From: Episyrphus balteatus
Lineage: Eukaryota > Arthropoda > Insecta > Diptera > Syrphidae
Assembly (NCBI RefSeq): GCF_945859705.1
Contig: NC_079136.1
Location: 9,217,501 to 9,281,500, forward strand
Reading direction: 5' to 3'
DNA: 64,000 nucleotides
Of this stretch, positions 26,301 through 37,564 are shown in pieces. The position numbers were made by a program, and so were the translations under genes. A model generated the notes under the pieces. The model did not search any database, was not told the origin of the DNA, and worked only from the letters and a program-made list of their open reading frames with translations. Numbering within the stretch: position 1 is the first letter of the stretch; every line of letters begins with the position of its first letter.

Positions 26301-29300
26301 CAGTTGGAGGCTTGTATGCTTCAAAACGTATCACCGGCAAGAATATTGCCGAAAATAAGATTTTGTTTGCTGGAGCTGGTGAAGCAGCTATTGGTATTGC
26401 TGATCTTTGTGTGAAAGCTATGATGGCTGAGGGACTTTCACAAGAGGTGAGTTCATATCTTAATTTTAAGAAAAATTATAAAATATTAAATTTTCGTCTG
26501 TTGACTTTATCACATAGCTTTTTGGAGACGTTGATGACACAACTTCTGATATTTAACTTTTCAATTAAAACAAATGTTGCATGAAATTATTGTAAATGTA
26601 ACTTTGTGTAGAGTAGATTTTCCGACTCTAACCACCCAATCATCTCCGACTTTGAACAAATTTCGAACTGCAACTTTTTCCAATTTTGGCTTCTGTAGAG
26701 AAAGCATTTTCACATGCATATTCATTATTCAGTATGTTCAAGGATTGCGAATTGTGGCTCTCCAGCATGATAACCTTCTTCTAGTGATCTGATAGTTTAT
26801 CGCACCGAAAAGAGTGAAAGCTTAGTTATAGTTATCCTATCGAAATTTCCTCTTGAATTGTGCAGTGCAAAAAAGACCTTCACAAGTGCGAGGAATTGAA
26901 TTTCCGTTGAATATTATATTCAAGGTGACTCTTGCAGAATCGAAAATTTGAATTTGCACAACAAAAATTTCCTGTGTTTACAGAGATTTCTTGCTAGTGT
27001 GAATCGGGCTAAAGGCTCTTCTTCGTCTCAGAGCTTTTTTTTATTATAATTTTTAACTTTTTTATTGTTTGGGCTGAGCATCCACAACTTTTCATATCTG
27101 TTTCAAGATTAAAATTGCTGTTCTTGGACACAAAAAGTCTGTTTTATGAAAGTAACACGTAGTCATCTGGCAGAATTGTACTTTAGGCACTTAGGTACCA
27201 TTGACCGTGCTTTATATAGCATTTCTTTGGGGTTATAAAAAATGTTGGGGACTAAAAAGTTTGTAAAGTTTCGGGTTTCTGATTGGTTGATAGATCGTCG
27301 CCCTAGTATTGAAGTGCCGTATTAGCCATTTTTACATTTTTGGGAAATCGCATTTAAATGTTCGGAAGATAATTGCGAAAGAACTAACCGCTGGTATTTT
27401 TTGATATTTTAGTATGATATATAATTAAAATGTGTCTTTTATATACATGCTATTGGACATCTGCAATTCGTTTTGTTTTCAAAATATTTAAATTTTTGTC
27501 CAAAATGAGTTTGCCGTATACGCCATGAAAATCAGAAGTTTCTTTTATTCATATACACGTACGTCAAAGAAAAACATAACGTACGTCAAAACAATTCTCA
27601 AAATTTTCTTGCATTGCATGAAAAATTTGACGTAAATGCCAAAATTTCTTGTTTTTGCCAAAACAATAGTGAATATCTCGGCAACGAAAAAAGATAGAAA
27701 AAAAAACGGATAGCAGATTTGAAAAGAGCAACTTCGAAAACATACGACTGCATACCTAGTTCAAAAAATGCAATTTGGCGTATACGGCACTCCAATACTA
27801 GGGCGACGAGATGTTTGTATGTTCTTTTGTATGTTCTCACAAAACAGTATTTTAAATAATATTATAATACCAAAAAGTTTAGCTAGCTCTTAGAATGATT
27901 TTTTTTTCCTAGAATTAACAAAGTCTGGTTTTTGGAAAGATTCAATTACTCCTCAATATTCACTGCAATATTTGGAATACAGATCAGCATAGATCTCGTT
28001 GGTCGTAGACACTTGGACCAACTCACATATAATTTATGACAAGATGTATTTAATCTTCCATTTAGATGTGTTGTAATTGTAACTCATTTTTAGGGATTCC
28101 TAGAAAATTTCAGATACAAATAGATCTTAGATTGCTATGCATTTTTCAAAGTAGTGACGCAAATTATGATTTCTACTAAGAATGGCCCATCGTCATTACT
28201 GCATCCACATTTGTATGGCGTCACTTTTTTCGGATTTTACCCCACTGTCTCTCCTTTAGAGCGATTGACGCAAGTCGTATGGCTCGTTGCTGTATATTTT
28301 CGCATTGATTCATAATAAACAAAAAATACAACAAATTTCCAAATGTTTTTTTTTCTCCTTGAAAAATTGTTTATTTTACTTTTCCTCTTTGAAAATCAAA
28401 ATTTAAAGTCACTTGACTGACATGTCACTCAAAGAAAAAAATTGCTGTTTCTATTCAAGTGACCCACTAAATATGGATTTATGTACATTTTTTTGGTAAA
28501 AATTATGTTTTTTCTTGGAAATATAGATTTAAAATATTTGCAACTATCCTATATCATCCAAGTTTTTGAAATATTATATACATATTTCTATTTTCAATAT
28601 GTTTGAGAAAAAAATTTAAAAATAAATAAATACATTTAAGACGATAAAATAGGGCTTTTTGAGATGCATAGTTTAAAAAAATACCCAAAAACTGCTTAAA
28701 AAAGAGCTGTTTTAATTTAAGTACATATTTTAAAAATGTAGTTCAAAATCACGAAATTTGTTTACAAAAGTATATTTGGTTCAAATCCAATTATTGTTTT
28801 GAAGTTTTTGGTAATCTTTTGGAATCCTTATTCAATTATGGTCTAGCTTATTCAACTTCTTCAAAGCTTGATTAACGATTCATCTCCCAGAATAAAATAT
28901 GTGTACCCGAATACTTTAATTAAATCTTGCTTAACTAATTCTCATTTTTTTTTTATTTTATCTTGATTGCAAAGGCTAATGCGTTCAGATAAAGAACGAA
29001 ATTCAAAGTAACATAAAAAAAAAACTTAAAAAGTGCAGTTTAGTATAGTAAGTAAATTATTTTCGATTTCGCTATTAGACTTTGCTTCAAATCGATTTCA
29101 AATCTAATAGCTTCATATTTTATTCCGTTTTCAAATTTCTCCGAGTTATCTTCCTTTTTTTCTCAAAAACTAATTTTATATAAAATTATTCCTTGAAAAT
29201 CTAATCCCTTATCTAAGCACCGCCTTACACGTTTGATTATCTTGCCTGCACGCAATATGGCGCAATCTCAATTTACACTTTTCGGAACTTGTGCAACTTA

Positions 29301-30320
29301 AATATTTTTTTCTATAATCTTCTTTACAACCTTTATCATGATGTCATATGTTAATAATTTAATTTCATTAATTTTTAGGAAGCACGTAACAACATTTGGA
29401 TGTACGATATCGACGGTCTTCTCACAACAACCCGAACAGTTGGTGATTTAGTTGGCCACAAAGCATACTACGCCAAAGATGTGGAACCCGAAAAAGATTT
29501 ACTCAATGTAGTCAAAAAAATAAAGCCATCTGTAAGTCTAACGATACCAGTTTCCAAAAAAAAAATTGTACAATTTTGATTATTTAAGATTCTTATTGGA
29601 GCATCGGCTGCAACTGGACTTTTCTCCAAAGAAATTCTCAACATTATGGCGGAAAATAATGAGCGTCCTATCATCTTTGCCTTATCAAATCCAACAAGTA
29701 AAGCTGAATGCACTGCCCATGATGCTTATCATGCCACTGAGGTAATGAAGTTTAAAGTCATTTAGTGGATAGAGTTGATATAAATAAGAGTATACTTTTA
29801 GGGTCGTGTGATCTTCTCATCGGGATCACCTTTCCCACCCGTTGAATTCAATGGAAAAACATTCTACCCTGGACAAGGTAACAATGCTTACATCTTCCCT
29901 GGTGTTGCCCTTGGTGTCATTGCTACCGGTACGCATCATATTCCCGACGATATGTTCCTAATTGCTGCCCAGGAACTGTCGAAATTTGTCGAACAAAGTG
30001 ATTTGGAGAAAGGATCACTCTACCCACCGCTCAGCAAGATCAAAGAGGTGTCGATGCGAATTGCTATTGGCGTTACAGAATGTGCCTATGCTAAAGGTAA
30101 GCTTTCTCTAAAATAATTCTGACCATAAATGCTAATTATTTGATATTTTTTAGGACTCGCATCAACTTATCCCGAACCAAACGACAAACGCAGTTGGCTG
30201 GAAAAGCAGCTTTACAACCACAATTACATGAGTTCCATGCCAGTGACATGGCCTTGGCCAAAAGCCCAAGAACTTAAAACTCGCGAATTGGAACCCACTC
30301 AGCTGTTCAAAGAGAAATAA
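8301..30320 (+). CDS. Men: Malic enzyme, eight coding exons
   Basis: Oxidative decarboxylation of malate to pyruvate with reduction of NAD(P). Exons: 8301-8317, 11821-12013, 25487-25827, 25891-26446, 29379-29531, 29589-29741, 29802-30096 and 30154-30320. All introns are GT/AG and phases agree, giving 624 codons plus TAA at 30318. Conserved blocks appear in order: GLAFTLEERQ, MPIVYTPTVG (catalytic Tyr), IPVGKLALYTALAG (catalytic Lys), LIQFEDF and FNDDIQGTA (metal-binding Glu/Asp), GAGEAAIGIA (dinucleotide fold), ALSNPTSKAECTA and GQGNNAYIFPGVALG. The start was chosen because exon 2 has no early in-frame ATG and the 17-nt exon at 8301 joins it in phase (MFTRPILNANLAKICSVARH). This N-terminus is basic, lacks acidic residues and could be a mitochondrial presequence; an alternative first exon for a cytosolic form may exist. 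Cofactor preference cannot be assigned here. Intron 2 holds a LINE and other transposons. Confidence 0.93.
9187..11439. mobile_element. Foldback-type element, TAGTCC-ended family, copy 1
   Basis: Left end TAGTCCAGACAAAATAGACA and right end complement TAGTCCGGTCAAAATAGACA bound 2.25 kb. Adjacent internal blocks also match in inverted order: the stretch after the left end (tgaaaattcgtacag, cagagcattgaaa, atcg..taaagtaaaat) returns in direct orientation near 11215-11265 and inverted near 11345-11395. The same terminal sequence occurs at 43293-45784, and a related one at 53436-54941. No transposase is visible. A dispersed repeat copy lies inside at 9990-10290. Confidence 0.55.
9990..10290 (+). 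repeat. Dispersed repeat family, copy 2
   Basis: Matches 360-640 in block order (gagccgttttcgagaaaattgcaat type block, cttggaaatt, catctgtacc). Its downstream part (cgtttaggctgcagc, then ctacatcatcgtaatgt) matches the end of the copy at 32440-32850. Class unknown. Confidence 0.5.
15618..15633 (+). repeat. LINE target duplication, left copy
   Basis: gagtgttttttagagc, identical over 16 bases to 19103-19118. It marks the insertion point of the LINE. Confidence 0.93.
15927..19019 (+). CDS. LINE endonuclease/reverse transcriptase polyprotein
   Basis: 1030 residues, single ORF with no stop or frameshift. The N-terminal third is an apurinic-type endonuclease: LRIASWNVGSMTG, VDILCVQETKW, GNGIGIIL-type core (KNGIGIILTKD), FVGGDLNGHVG, QIDYHLVS and a C-terminal HQHRLLLTEF. 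The middle is a reverse transcriptase: KAVGPDEIPSEFWK, RESYLLPIYKGKGD, NYRSIKLMSHTMKI, DDQCGFVAGKSTTDAI, VLVDFEKAFDR, GVHQGSVLSPLLF and the catalytic FFADD box. The C-terminal part is basic. No separate gag-like ORF1 precedes it, which fits the RTE group. It would nick target DNA and copy its RNA by target-primed reverse transcription. All expected catalytic motifs look present, so it may be active. Confidence 0.95.
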   Translation: MEVLVQGNDTTPPGTTITNSTDPGPSSNARVRARRIPGASKVMPQIRQNLRIASWNVGSMTGRSFELEEMMIRRRVDILCVQETKWRNTGNRARFLDTRTKNYKMFYYGTEKGKNGIGIILTKDLLGSILSISKSSDRLMSLKLVIKGKLWNIVTAYAPQIGCEQVEKDAFWLDFHNLLKDIPKEEFLFVGGDLNGHVGKTNEDYEDCHGGLGYGTRNSPGEDILSSCKTYGLIVLNTMFIKQSRHLVTYSSGGNETQIDYHLVSSFMKPRVKDCKVILGEAIAHQHRLLLTEFFMETVNDNKQTKTFGKIKWYNLDKEKGEAFISNMQNYLYNNTNIFRNEESTAQSMWDLLQRTCIEKAKTLLGVSKGHNQQGKETWWWNDEAKAVVSKKKMAFKAWSKCPSNNTEQKSRLEVEYRNCKKEAKKICAQIQAKNTEDLYRELDEISTPTAGAIQELRQNVNKGATIFKIAAQRRRNAQEICSPKFINNAQGQLLVENDEILHRWRQYCDELLNEQFPRLHFPIASPNLSEVSDVTVEEVSEAVKYSKKGKAVGPDEIPSEFWKKMGDIGSRWLMVLVSKLIRGDRMPNQWRESYLLPIYKGKGDTRSCDNYRSIKLMSHTMKIVERVLGSRLRKIIRLSDDQCGFVAGKSTTDAIQSIRIIMEKHRDSLEDLHVVLVDFEKAFDRQPRDLIWVALRQRGVPETYVRIIMDMYDGAVTKVRCAAGVTEEFEITVGVHQGSVLSPLLFITVLDYLLEGKVTDPKVHQLFFADDGAIISEDPISLQRALDVWVDVLEGSGYRISAKKTEYLCCPFSDPHRPIPDIYLNGVVLPKCEKFKYLGSMINNEGTCDDDINHRVSVGWMKWRENSAIFCDRKMPPKLKGRLYTAVVRPALTYGSQCWTMYKKYESKLTAAEMKMLRMTAGVTKLDRIRSTKIRGSLHVKNTISQKIEHDRLSWYCHVQRRDPENPVKKAISYNVPTRNRKKGRPKNSWYKQMQNHQHSVGLRNGTIQNREACRRFLRSTRRTPQADH
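19042..19072 (+). other. 3' hairpin of the LINE
   Basis: GTTATGATC pairs with GATCATAAC across a 13-base loop, just upstream of the simple-repeat tail. In LINEs a 3' structure commonly helps the reverse transcriptase recognise its RNA; that role is inferred here. Confidence 0.6.
19103..19118 (+). repeat. LINE target duplication, right copy
   Basis: gagtgttttttagagc, identical to 15618-15633. It follows the GAA-repeat tail directly. Confidence 0.93.
20559..21115. mobile_element. hAT-type element, 557 bp
   Basis: The element begins CAGGGTTCGGACTT and ends AAGTCCGAACCCTG. It is flanked by the exact 8-bp duplication aaactcat (20551-20558 and 21116-21123). Inside, a minus-strand frame at 20755-21012 (starting MIEKYFSNNK) may be the remnant of a transposase, but no motif could be assigned. 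The terminal interiors repeat the word gaagtagat. The intact duplication suggests a fairly young insertion. Confidence 0.9.
23784..23916. mobile_element. Small inverted-repeat element (133 bp)
   Basis: Left end GGGGTCGAATTACGGCATACG pairs with the right end complement (..GTGCCGTAATTCGACCCC). The inner sequence CGTTAACG also recurs in inverted form. No coding sequence. It is a typical MITE size. Confidence 0.65.
26447..29378 (+). other. Men intron 4
   Basis: Donor gtgagttc after ..GLSQE and acceptor atttttag ending 29378. It contains the inverted-repeat element 27296-27808; the rest is AT-rich and shows nothing recognisable. Confidence 0.75.
27296..27808. mobile_element. Inverted-repeat element with AGAT duplication
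   Basis: Left end CGTCGCCCTAGTATTG and right end CAATACTAGGGCGACG are inverted copies. Pairing continues through GTGCCGTAT/ATACGGCAC. The 4-bp word agat flanks both sides (27292-27295, 27809-27812). The word gccgtata/cgta recurs inside. The element is 513 bp, with no transposase; superfamily undetermined. Confidence 0.72.
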
Positions 30321-31085
30321 GTTAATGGTTAGGTCTTCTATTACAAAAACAACAACTAAAAACAGAAAAAACAGCTAGCTAGGCCAACTTACACTCTCAT
30401 TTTAATTTATTTTTATTTAATTTATTTAGTGTAAAGTAGCCGTAAGCTTATCTTTAACAAAAAAAAAAAAAACTAAAAACAAAAAAGTAAAATAAAAAAA
30501 TGTGGTGCGTCTAATTAAGTTCAGTCGAGGAGTGAGAAACAATATCAAAAGAGATAAAGCTAAAAACAAAAAAACAGTATTCTGTCATTCATCGAGTCAT
30601 TAACAAACAAAACAATAAAAATCTAAAAAAAAATTAATAAAAAAGTCGACCACTACTACTTCAAAGCCGGCTAGCGGCGTTAAACAAAAATAAAACCTAA
30701 AAAAAACCTAGTGATGTTTGTGTCCTTAGAATAATTTATAAAAAACAAAAATTTAATTTTAAAATAATTAATTGACTTGCCAGTGAGTATTTTTTTTTCA
30801 TTTTGTTCTTTTTTTTTTCTTTATAATTATTAAACAAATATTTTTATTTTTTTTAAACGTTGTTTTTTTTATTTGTAAATAAAATAACTTGCAGAGAGCT
30901 AAAGTTACACTATTAAGTTCTTCTCTATCTCAAAAAATACAATCAACAAATTGTAAGTGTCCGGTCACACATAACAAGTTCAACTATTTAATTGAAAATT
31001 ACACAACATACACTACACCTACATACACTTTAAACAAGAAATGTTTGTCGAAAAATAAAAAAAAAAAAATTGTTAAAAATTAATT
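30321..31085 (+). other. Men 3' untranslated region (extent inferred)
   Basis: AT-rich sequence after the Men stop codon with several AATAAA signals (for example near 30491, 30613, 30690 and 30876). The actual cleavage site cannot be chosen. A small open frame at 30889-31083 is low-complexity and not considered a gene. Confidence 0.5.
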
Positions 31086-34000
31086 TGAGTTTTATTCTTG
31101 TAAAGTATAGAAATGCGGAGAATCGCTTTTGGAGGCAGAATTGTGTTTCTCTCTAAAAATATAAATATAATTACAAAATTCCCAGGTAACCCTTTGCAAA
31201 AAAAACAAAAACGTCTTCGAGTGCTAGTATTTAATTAAAAACAAAAGATACGCATACGCCACAGTGCACTGTTTATAGTTCAAAAACTGATGAATAGATT
31301 CAGGAATATGTAAAGAAATTTGCGAAAAAGTCGATTGAAAAAAAAAAAAATGATTTTTTTAAATATGAGGTTGACGTAAAAATCGAAAACTGCGAAGCGG
31401 AAGATCTTCTCATTTTATATTAAGAGCTCATATTTGGTGAGTATGTTCTAGAGGTGTCTAGCAATCGATATTTCGGAGTATAAAATAAAAAAAAAAACAA
31501 AGATATTCCATTTTTTTTACCCACTCTACTATATAACATGATCCTAATGTCGCTCATTTACTTGAATACTGTCATAACTAAAAAATCACGAATTTTGAGT
31601 TATTAATGCAGAAGTTATTGGAATAAAGTAATCTTCAATCCTGTAGAAAATCATTTCTTAGCGTTAAAGACTTACGGAGAAGGAGTAGGTACTAATTTTG
31701 TTTAAGAAACTTACTTTTTACATACAAAAATAGATCGAAACTAAACATAAAACTCGTTTCCTGAAAAAATCAGGAGTTATGACAGTGTTAAAAAAAGAGT
31801 ATGAAAAAGCCTTGCCCCTTTTTAGAATTCAGCATATTCTACATTGAGTTTCGCGTCTCTGGTTTGGTTGGTAAGATGCCAAAAACAAAAAATAACTTCC
31901 AATTTTTGCAATTTTTTTAGAAAGTCGAAACAAACATAAAAAAAAAATCGATTTTTTGAGTTATTTGCTTGCATATTTTTTTTTTGGACTGAGATACATA
32001 AGCATTGCTCTAATAAATAAAATGCACGACTGGGGTCGCACGTAATTGCTCTTATGCTTAAAGTTACTCTAATGTTAAAGCTTTTTATTCAAGAAAATTA
32101 AGAAAATTTAAAATTTGATATTTTCAAGAAATTAAAAAAAATAAAATCTGTTTCTATAATTAATTAAATACCGTTTTAAATTATCTTTCACAAAAAACCA
32201 AGTATGCCAGTTTACTTCTTGTATAAAAAGGAATTAAAAAAAAAAATTTCGAAAATCGTTAGAACATTTTTCAAAAAAAAAGTTGGTATGCCATTTTGAA
32301 GAAATAATTTATTTACGCATATAAACGAAATTTCAAAATTTTTCATAAGCCAGATTTCAAAAAAATTGATTTTTCAAAAAAAAATTTTGAAATATTTTTT
32401 AAAAATCCCAAAATGAGTTTTTTGAAAATTTTCTAAAATTTTAATATTACCTTTACCTAAACGCTTTTGTATAAAAATTTTCGTTGAAATCGGGGTATTC
32501 TTGAACGAGATATTCATAAATAAAAAAAAACTGTTCTATGACATGGACCGTTAATAACGGTAAAAAAAATATCTTTTTTATTTCGAAAGTTGGCTCTTAT
32601 GTGTAATACTACACTCAAAAATTTTAATCAAAGTCGGTAGAGCCGTTATATGACAGGTCCTAAAAAAAAATTTTCAATTTGTCCTCTAGGGAATCACCCA
32701 AAACTGTTAACTACCAAGTTTGAACAAAATCACTCGAATAGTTTAGGCTGTAGCTCGAGGTACAAACAGACAGATAGACAGAATTGCCGGACTCACTTTT
32801 TTGGCATTCTCCATCATCATTCTAATGTCATGTAAAATTGTTATTTTGAGTTCGATTTTTTTTACGAATCCTAAACTTGCCCTATAGTACCTACATATAT
32901 ATCGCAAGTAAAAAGGGAAGATTAAATTTCCTTCAAAATGCTGGGCTTATTAAATTTTTTCATTAATAATCATTTTTATCAAAAAAACAAATACGACTTC
33001 CATGGATCAATGGATCAAAACTGGGTTTTATGGTTTTTTTAAAGTTTCTACAGACAGAACTGAACGAAATACAAATGCGACCACACTGCAGGCACCAGCT
33101 TTCCAATACAAAAATAATTATCAAAATTGGTTCACTCAGTCCAAAGTTATTAGGTAACAAACAACATACAAAAAATACAGACGAATTGAATACCTCCTCC
33201 TTTTTGGAAGTCGGTAAAATAATTAATTGAAGTATGGCCATTTGATCCTTATAAGCCCAGCATTTTCTTTTTTATTAGAGCAAAGCAAAGCAAAAACACT
33301 CAAAAAATTGATTTTTGAAATTTTTTTTTAAATGTTTGCTTCTACTATTTTGGTATGGAATTAATTTTTTTTTTCAATTGAAAAACAAAACATTATTACT
33401 ATAGGAAATTTAATTCTCTACTAAGTGTTCAATGCAGTATATCAAAATTTTGCTTTGTTTACAAGATACATTGAAAAACATAACCAACAAACATATCTTC
33501 AATTTCCATCCCCTCATTTAATAGCACTCCGCGGTTTTATCTGCACTTTTTGAACAATTCCTACCGTGAACGTCTTAGTTCCTTTCTGTAAAAAAGACGG
33601 CCCTAGCGAGGTATCGGTCGGAGCGGAAAATTCTTCAATTTCATCCGAATTTTGCTTCGAGGTGCGCTTTTCCGACAGGTAAAAACTCTCCGATTGGTAG
33701 GAAATCGGAGAAATTTCCTACCAATCCAAGTGCCGTTATACTTTTCGTATAGATTTGAGCCCAGAAAACTCGAAAATCTTATGTAAAAAAATATTTATGG
33801 ATAGGTTTTCGAGATATGATTTTTCAAATTTTGTTTTGGTAGTTGTTTTTTCCATCCTACTTAGTATTCGGGCTATATCTTGAGTAATAAACGACAATCT
33901 GAACAGAAAACCTGGCGCCAGGAAGCTGAGTAAATAAGCAACAAACACTAGAACAAACTTTTCTGGGTCACTCCAGATGTTTAAGTGCAATGTATTAAAA

Positions 34001-34300
34001 CATTTTGATAAAATCGAGTTTTTAAAGAAAATTTCTAAAAAAAAAACTTTATTAACGAAAGAAAAAATCAAAATGATTTGAAGATTCATAGTTTTCAATT
34101 TTGTATGCATAGTACACTAAAAATAGTAGGATTGAGTGCCCATTTTGGCTATAAACCAGTGTAATCAATAGCCTAGAAGAAGAAAAACCTAAACAATGAA
34201 AATTTTTCATTAATTTTGTTTAGTATAGTGGTCCGTTACCAAAAAGTAGAAACAATTATTCTTATCTTCGTGACCTTTTTTAATAGAATTTAAATTCAAT
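31086..34300. other. Intergenic repeat-rich stretch
   Basis: AT-rich DNA between Men and the retroelement fragments. One dispersed repeat copy (32440-32850) is recognisable. A short hairpin (gattggtaggaaat..atttcctaccaatc) lies near 33700-33728. No gene is supported. Confidence 0.5.
32440..32850 (+). repeat. Dispersed repeat family, copy 3
   Basis: Shares the gttaataacggt block with 360-640 and the cgaatagtttaggctgtagct / catcatcattctaatgtcat end with 9990-10290. Includes an internal cagacagatagacag simple repeat. Class unknown. Confidence 0.5.
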
Positions 34301-34307
34301 CCTAAGT

Positions 34308-34997
34308 GGGCTTGAGGTCTTGTTTAATCTTTTGACTATCTTTTACTCCGACGTTTCAACTGTGTTTACAGTCTTCTTCAGGGCTAATTATTTAGAAAAT
34401 TGAAAAATAGTGATAAATGCTAAAAATCTAATTTTCTATACTTACAGAATATTTTGTCTTTTAATCTTAAGAGTTCAATCTTAAGAACTTCTAGCTTTGG
34501 TTGGATTTTCCTTGTTTTTATTGGTTATAGTTTTAAATATTTCAAAAATTCAAAAAATTCGAAGTCTTGAAAAAGACGTTTCAAATTATCGAAATTTCAA
34601 AATATAAAAAATTTTAATTATTTGATAACAAATTCAAAATTTCTTATCAAATCTAGCCTACAGAATCAAGTTAAACATAAATTCAACCTAATATATTTCT
34701 TTGAAGAAACTGACTACAAATATTGCTGAGCCCTTCACAATCTGTTCTTCTATTAACAGTATTGTCTGTGTTTAATATACATATGTAACATTTCTATTAA
34801 CATTCTTTTACTGTAATGTTTTTCTATCTGTAAAATATCTACGTCAATAAAATCTGGTCTACGTCCCTCATCAATACAATGCAAAGCTAAAGCCGTCTTT
34901 ATATCGGATCTATGGCCAGCTATACGATTCTTTAGTTTTTGCATCGAAGTTCCTACATAAACTGAAGGACAATGGTTCGGCAAGCCCACTTAGGATT
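34308..34997 (-). mobile_element. Penelope-like element fragment
   Basis: A minus-strand frame (34989-34753) encodes a GIY-YIG nuclease-like segment: CPSVYVGTSMQKLKNRIAGH followed by SDIKTALALHCIDEG. The downstream minus-strand sequence near 34350-34380 reads CTGAAGAAGACTG..AACGTCGGAG, a phrase typical of the terminal region of Penelope elements. The word aatcctaagtgggcttg occurs at 34308-34325 and inverted at 34980-34997, so the fragment has inverted short ends. The reverse transcriptase half is absent; the copy is dead. Confidence 0.65.
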
Positions 34998-35499
34998 TAA
35001 TTTAAAAAGTAGAAACCACAGTGCCGAGTTAAAAACGGTCACTTTAAGAATACTTTGGCGATCATACATTTTTCTGTATGCAATTCATTCTGACGTTAAG
35101 TTCTGCCTATTTTTCAAAAGGTGTTATCTTCAGTATGTATTTAAAGTTGTCCTTAATCCGTCCTTGTTCCATTTGATGGTAATTTAATTATAAGTTCGCA
35201 GACAATATAGTTTATCGTGGATAGACCAATCAAAAAGATTGTATCGTTTGGGAAAACCAAGAAATCAAATTTTAACAATTTGTTTAACATTTCTGAGAAC
35301 TTGGTCTTCTCTGAATTCTGAATGGTAAGGGGTCTATTTATTTGCTTAGTACGGAGCTTAAAAATAAACTTATAAATGTAACTAAATCTATAACTTAAGT
35401 CTAAGACATGGCAAAGGCAGTTGAAGTGCATTAAAGAGAGTGAGGTTTAGCAGGGAGAGTTCAGAAGAGCGTCTTTTCAAGCGGACTTGCTAAGGCTGG

Positions 35500-36450
35500 G
35501 ATTAAAAAAAAGATAAATTGTTTGCCTTACGTTGCATACGCGTCAAGGGTTCATTAAAACCGTAGTCAGTACGATGGTAGGATAAACGGAAAAAAGGCAC
35601 TGATCTTAGCTGACGAGCGTTTGTATTGTAAAATAAGTTAAGGACCAAACTAGGACAATCAATAATACCATTTAGTAATTGGTGGACAAAAAGAATATCG
35701 GCAGTATCGCAACGCGAGCGAAGGGTATGTAGGTTTAAGAGTTTCAGTCGGTCCTCATAAGGGGGTAGGTTAAAAGGATCGTCCCAACCAAGGCCGCGTA
35801 GAGCGTATCGTAAGAATCTACGCTGAACAGCTTCAATACGTTCAATATGTGGACTTGGTGGTACGGTGACCAGACTTGGGAGGCGCATGTCACATAAAGG
35901 GATTTGGTGGCATATAGACAAGAAAATTCTTTCGACCGACACGTCTAACGAAGCCAAGAGCTGAGTTAGCTTTACTAATGATACTGTCGTGCGTACGGAA
36001 ATTGAGTTGTGAATCGAGAATAATACCAAGGTCACGAATAGATGTTACAACAGGAACAAGTTGGTCATTTATCTTGTATTGCCTCAGCAGCAATTGAACG
36101 TTTTTGAGAAAAAGTTATAGCTTTACATTTTTTAATGTTAAGCTCCAAAAAGTTGTTTTGGCACCAGGTAAAGAAAGTATTTAACTCGCTTTGAAGAATA
36201 AGTTCATCTTCAGGTGAGGAAATTCTCATATCGTCGGCTTAAATTTCTAAGTCACATCGAGAAAAAATCATATCAACATCGTTAATGGCTAAAACAAAAA
36301 AAAGTGGGCCTAAATGACTACATTGAGGGACGCCGGATATAGTGGGAAAAGGCCTAGACAGACAGTCTCTAAAAAGAATTCTTTATTGACGGTTAATTAA
36401 TAAACTAATCATACTAGAATCAGCAATTTTTGCAATGGTGTTATGCTAGA
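35500..36450 (-). pseudogene. Dead jockey-like reverse transcriptase remnant
   Basis: Minus-strand frames give GVPQCSHLGPLFF, then a catalytic box in which the Tyr of YADD is a stop codon (TAA near 36240), then FTWCQNNFLELNIKKCKA, VTSIRDLGIILDSQLNFRTH, SKANSALGFVRR, HIERIEAVQRRFLRYALRGLG and a C-terminal tail. These belong to the 3' half of a non-LTR retrotransposon reverse transcriptase. At least two frame changes and the stop show it is non-functional. It is a different lineage from the intact LINE in Men intron 2. Confidence 0.8.
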
Positions 36451-37564
36451 TAAATCGCAGATAAATAATATCGATAGTAAATTAACTTATTTTTTTTTTA
36501 TATTTTTTTTACCTACTGAAATAGTTTGATCAAATTGTTCCACTTACTACAATTCAAGTGCTTTTTCTGGGAATTAAATGATTCATAGGAAAAAAAAGAA
36601 CAAACAAAGCTTCTTGATTTCAAAAAAAGCAATTAAATCTATTTTAAGCGATTTTATCAAGAAAGAACAATATAAGTTATATATGAGAATTAAATTTCTA
36701 TCTTTTTTTGTTTAGATTCAATTTAGTTATAACCTTTTTAAAAAATAAAAATAAAAACCATTTTCTTAAAAAACTACGCGCAAACAGTCTTTCGAAACAC
36801 TGCATTCGTCTTGAGTGTGTGAGTCACACTCTCAGCCCTTGGCCATTAATTAAGTGCAGTGTGCGTCGTCTAGTTTATGTTTGTCTACTCTTAACTACTG
36901 CTGGACATCTTTTCCGCTTGGTAAGTTGGACTGTAGCCATTTGTGGGCGGAAGTGGTGACAGAAATTGCACAAAAGTCTCAATATATTTTGGTAAGTAAA
37001 CAATGCTGGAGAAAGTGAATAGCGCCAAAATGAATATTACAAATCCGTCTGCGAAAAATAAAAACAATTTATTCCAATAGCATACAACATAATTCCAATT
37101 TTATGGTCATCTTCAAACTCACTTATGAGTCTCTTTTCCCATGGCTCGAACATGTAAATACAAGTCACCATTTCGTATTGGAAATACAGATTTAATATGT
37201 ATTTTTTAATTAAATCAAACATTCTTGTTCTTATTATGAATTTGTAAACAATAAATAATATCAATTCGTTTTTTTTTTGTGGATTATTCGAAGAAGTTGA
37301 GAAAACGAAAAAAGAAAAAGAAAACAAGAATTTGTTTTCGTTTTTGTTTTTTGCCTGACAGCTGACATTGACAGTTGTGGCAGTTGCTTTCGTGGCAAAG
37401 CTTTTTTTTGTGTTTACAAAACAAAAATAAAAAGCTCTTTTGTGGAGTGTGGATTGTATTGAATGCATTCCGTGCGATAAGTTTTTATTTAGCTTTTTTA
37501 AGGTAAGAACAGAATGGCAAGGCGACGATAAAAAAAAGTTAATGTAGGATTTCATCATTGAATA
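36451..37564. other. Intergenic stretch with no supported gene
   Basis: Open frames on both strands (36708-36959 and 37558-37037) have no recognisable domain and are biased in composition. Nothing else seen. Confidence 0.4.

Noticed and set aside
37037..37558. 173-codon minus-strand ORF
   Set aside because: Biased composition (Phe, Lys, Asn runs) and no domain; likely chance in AT-rich DNA.
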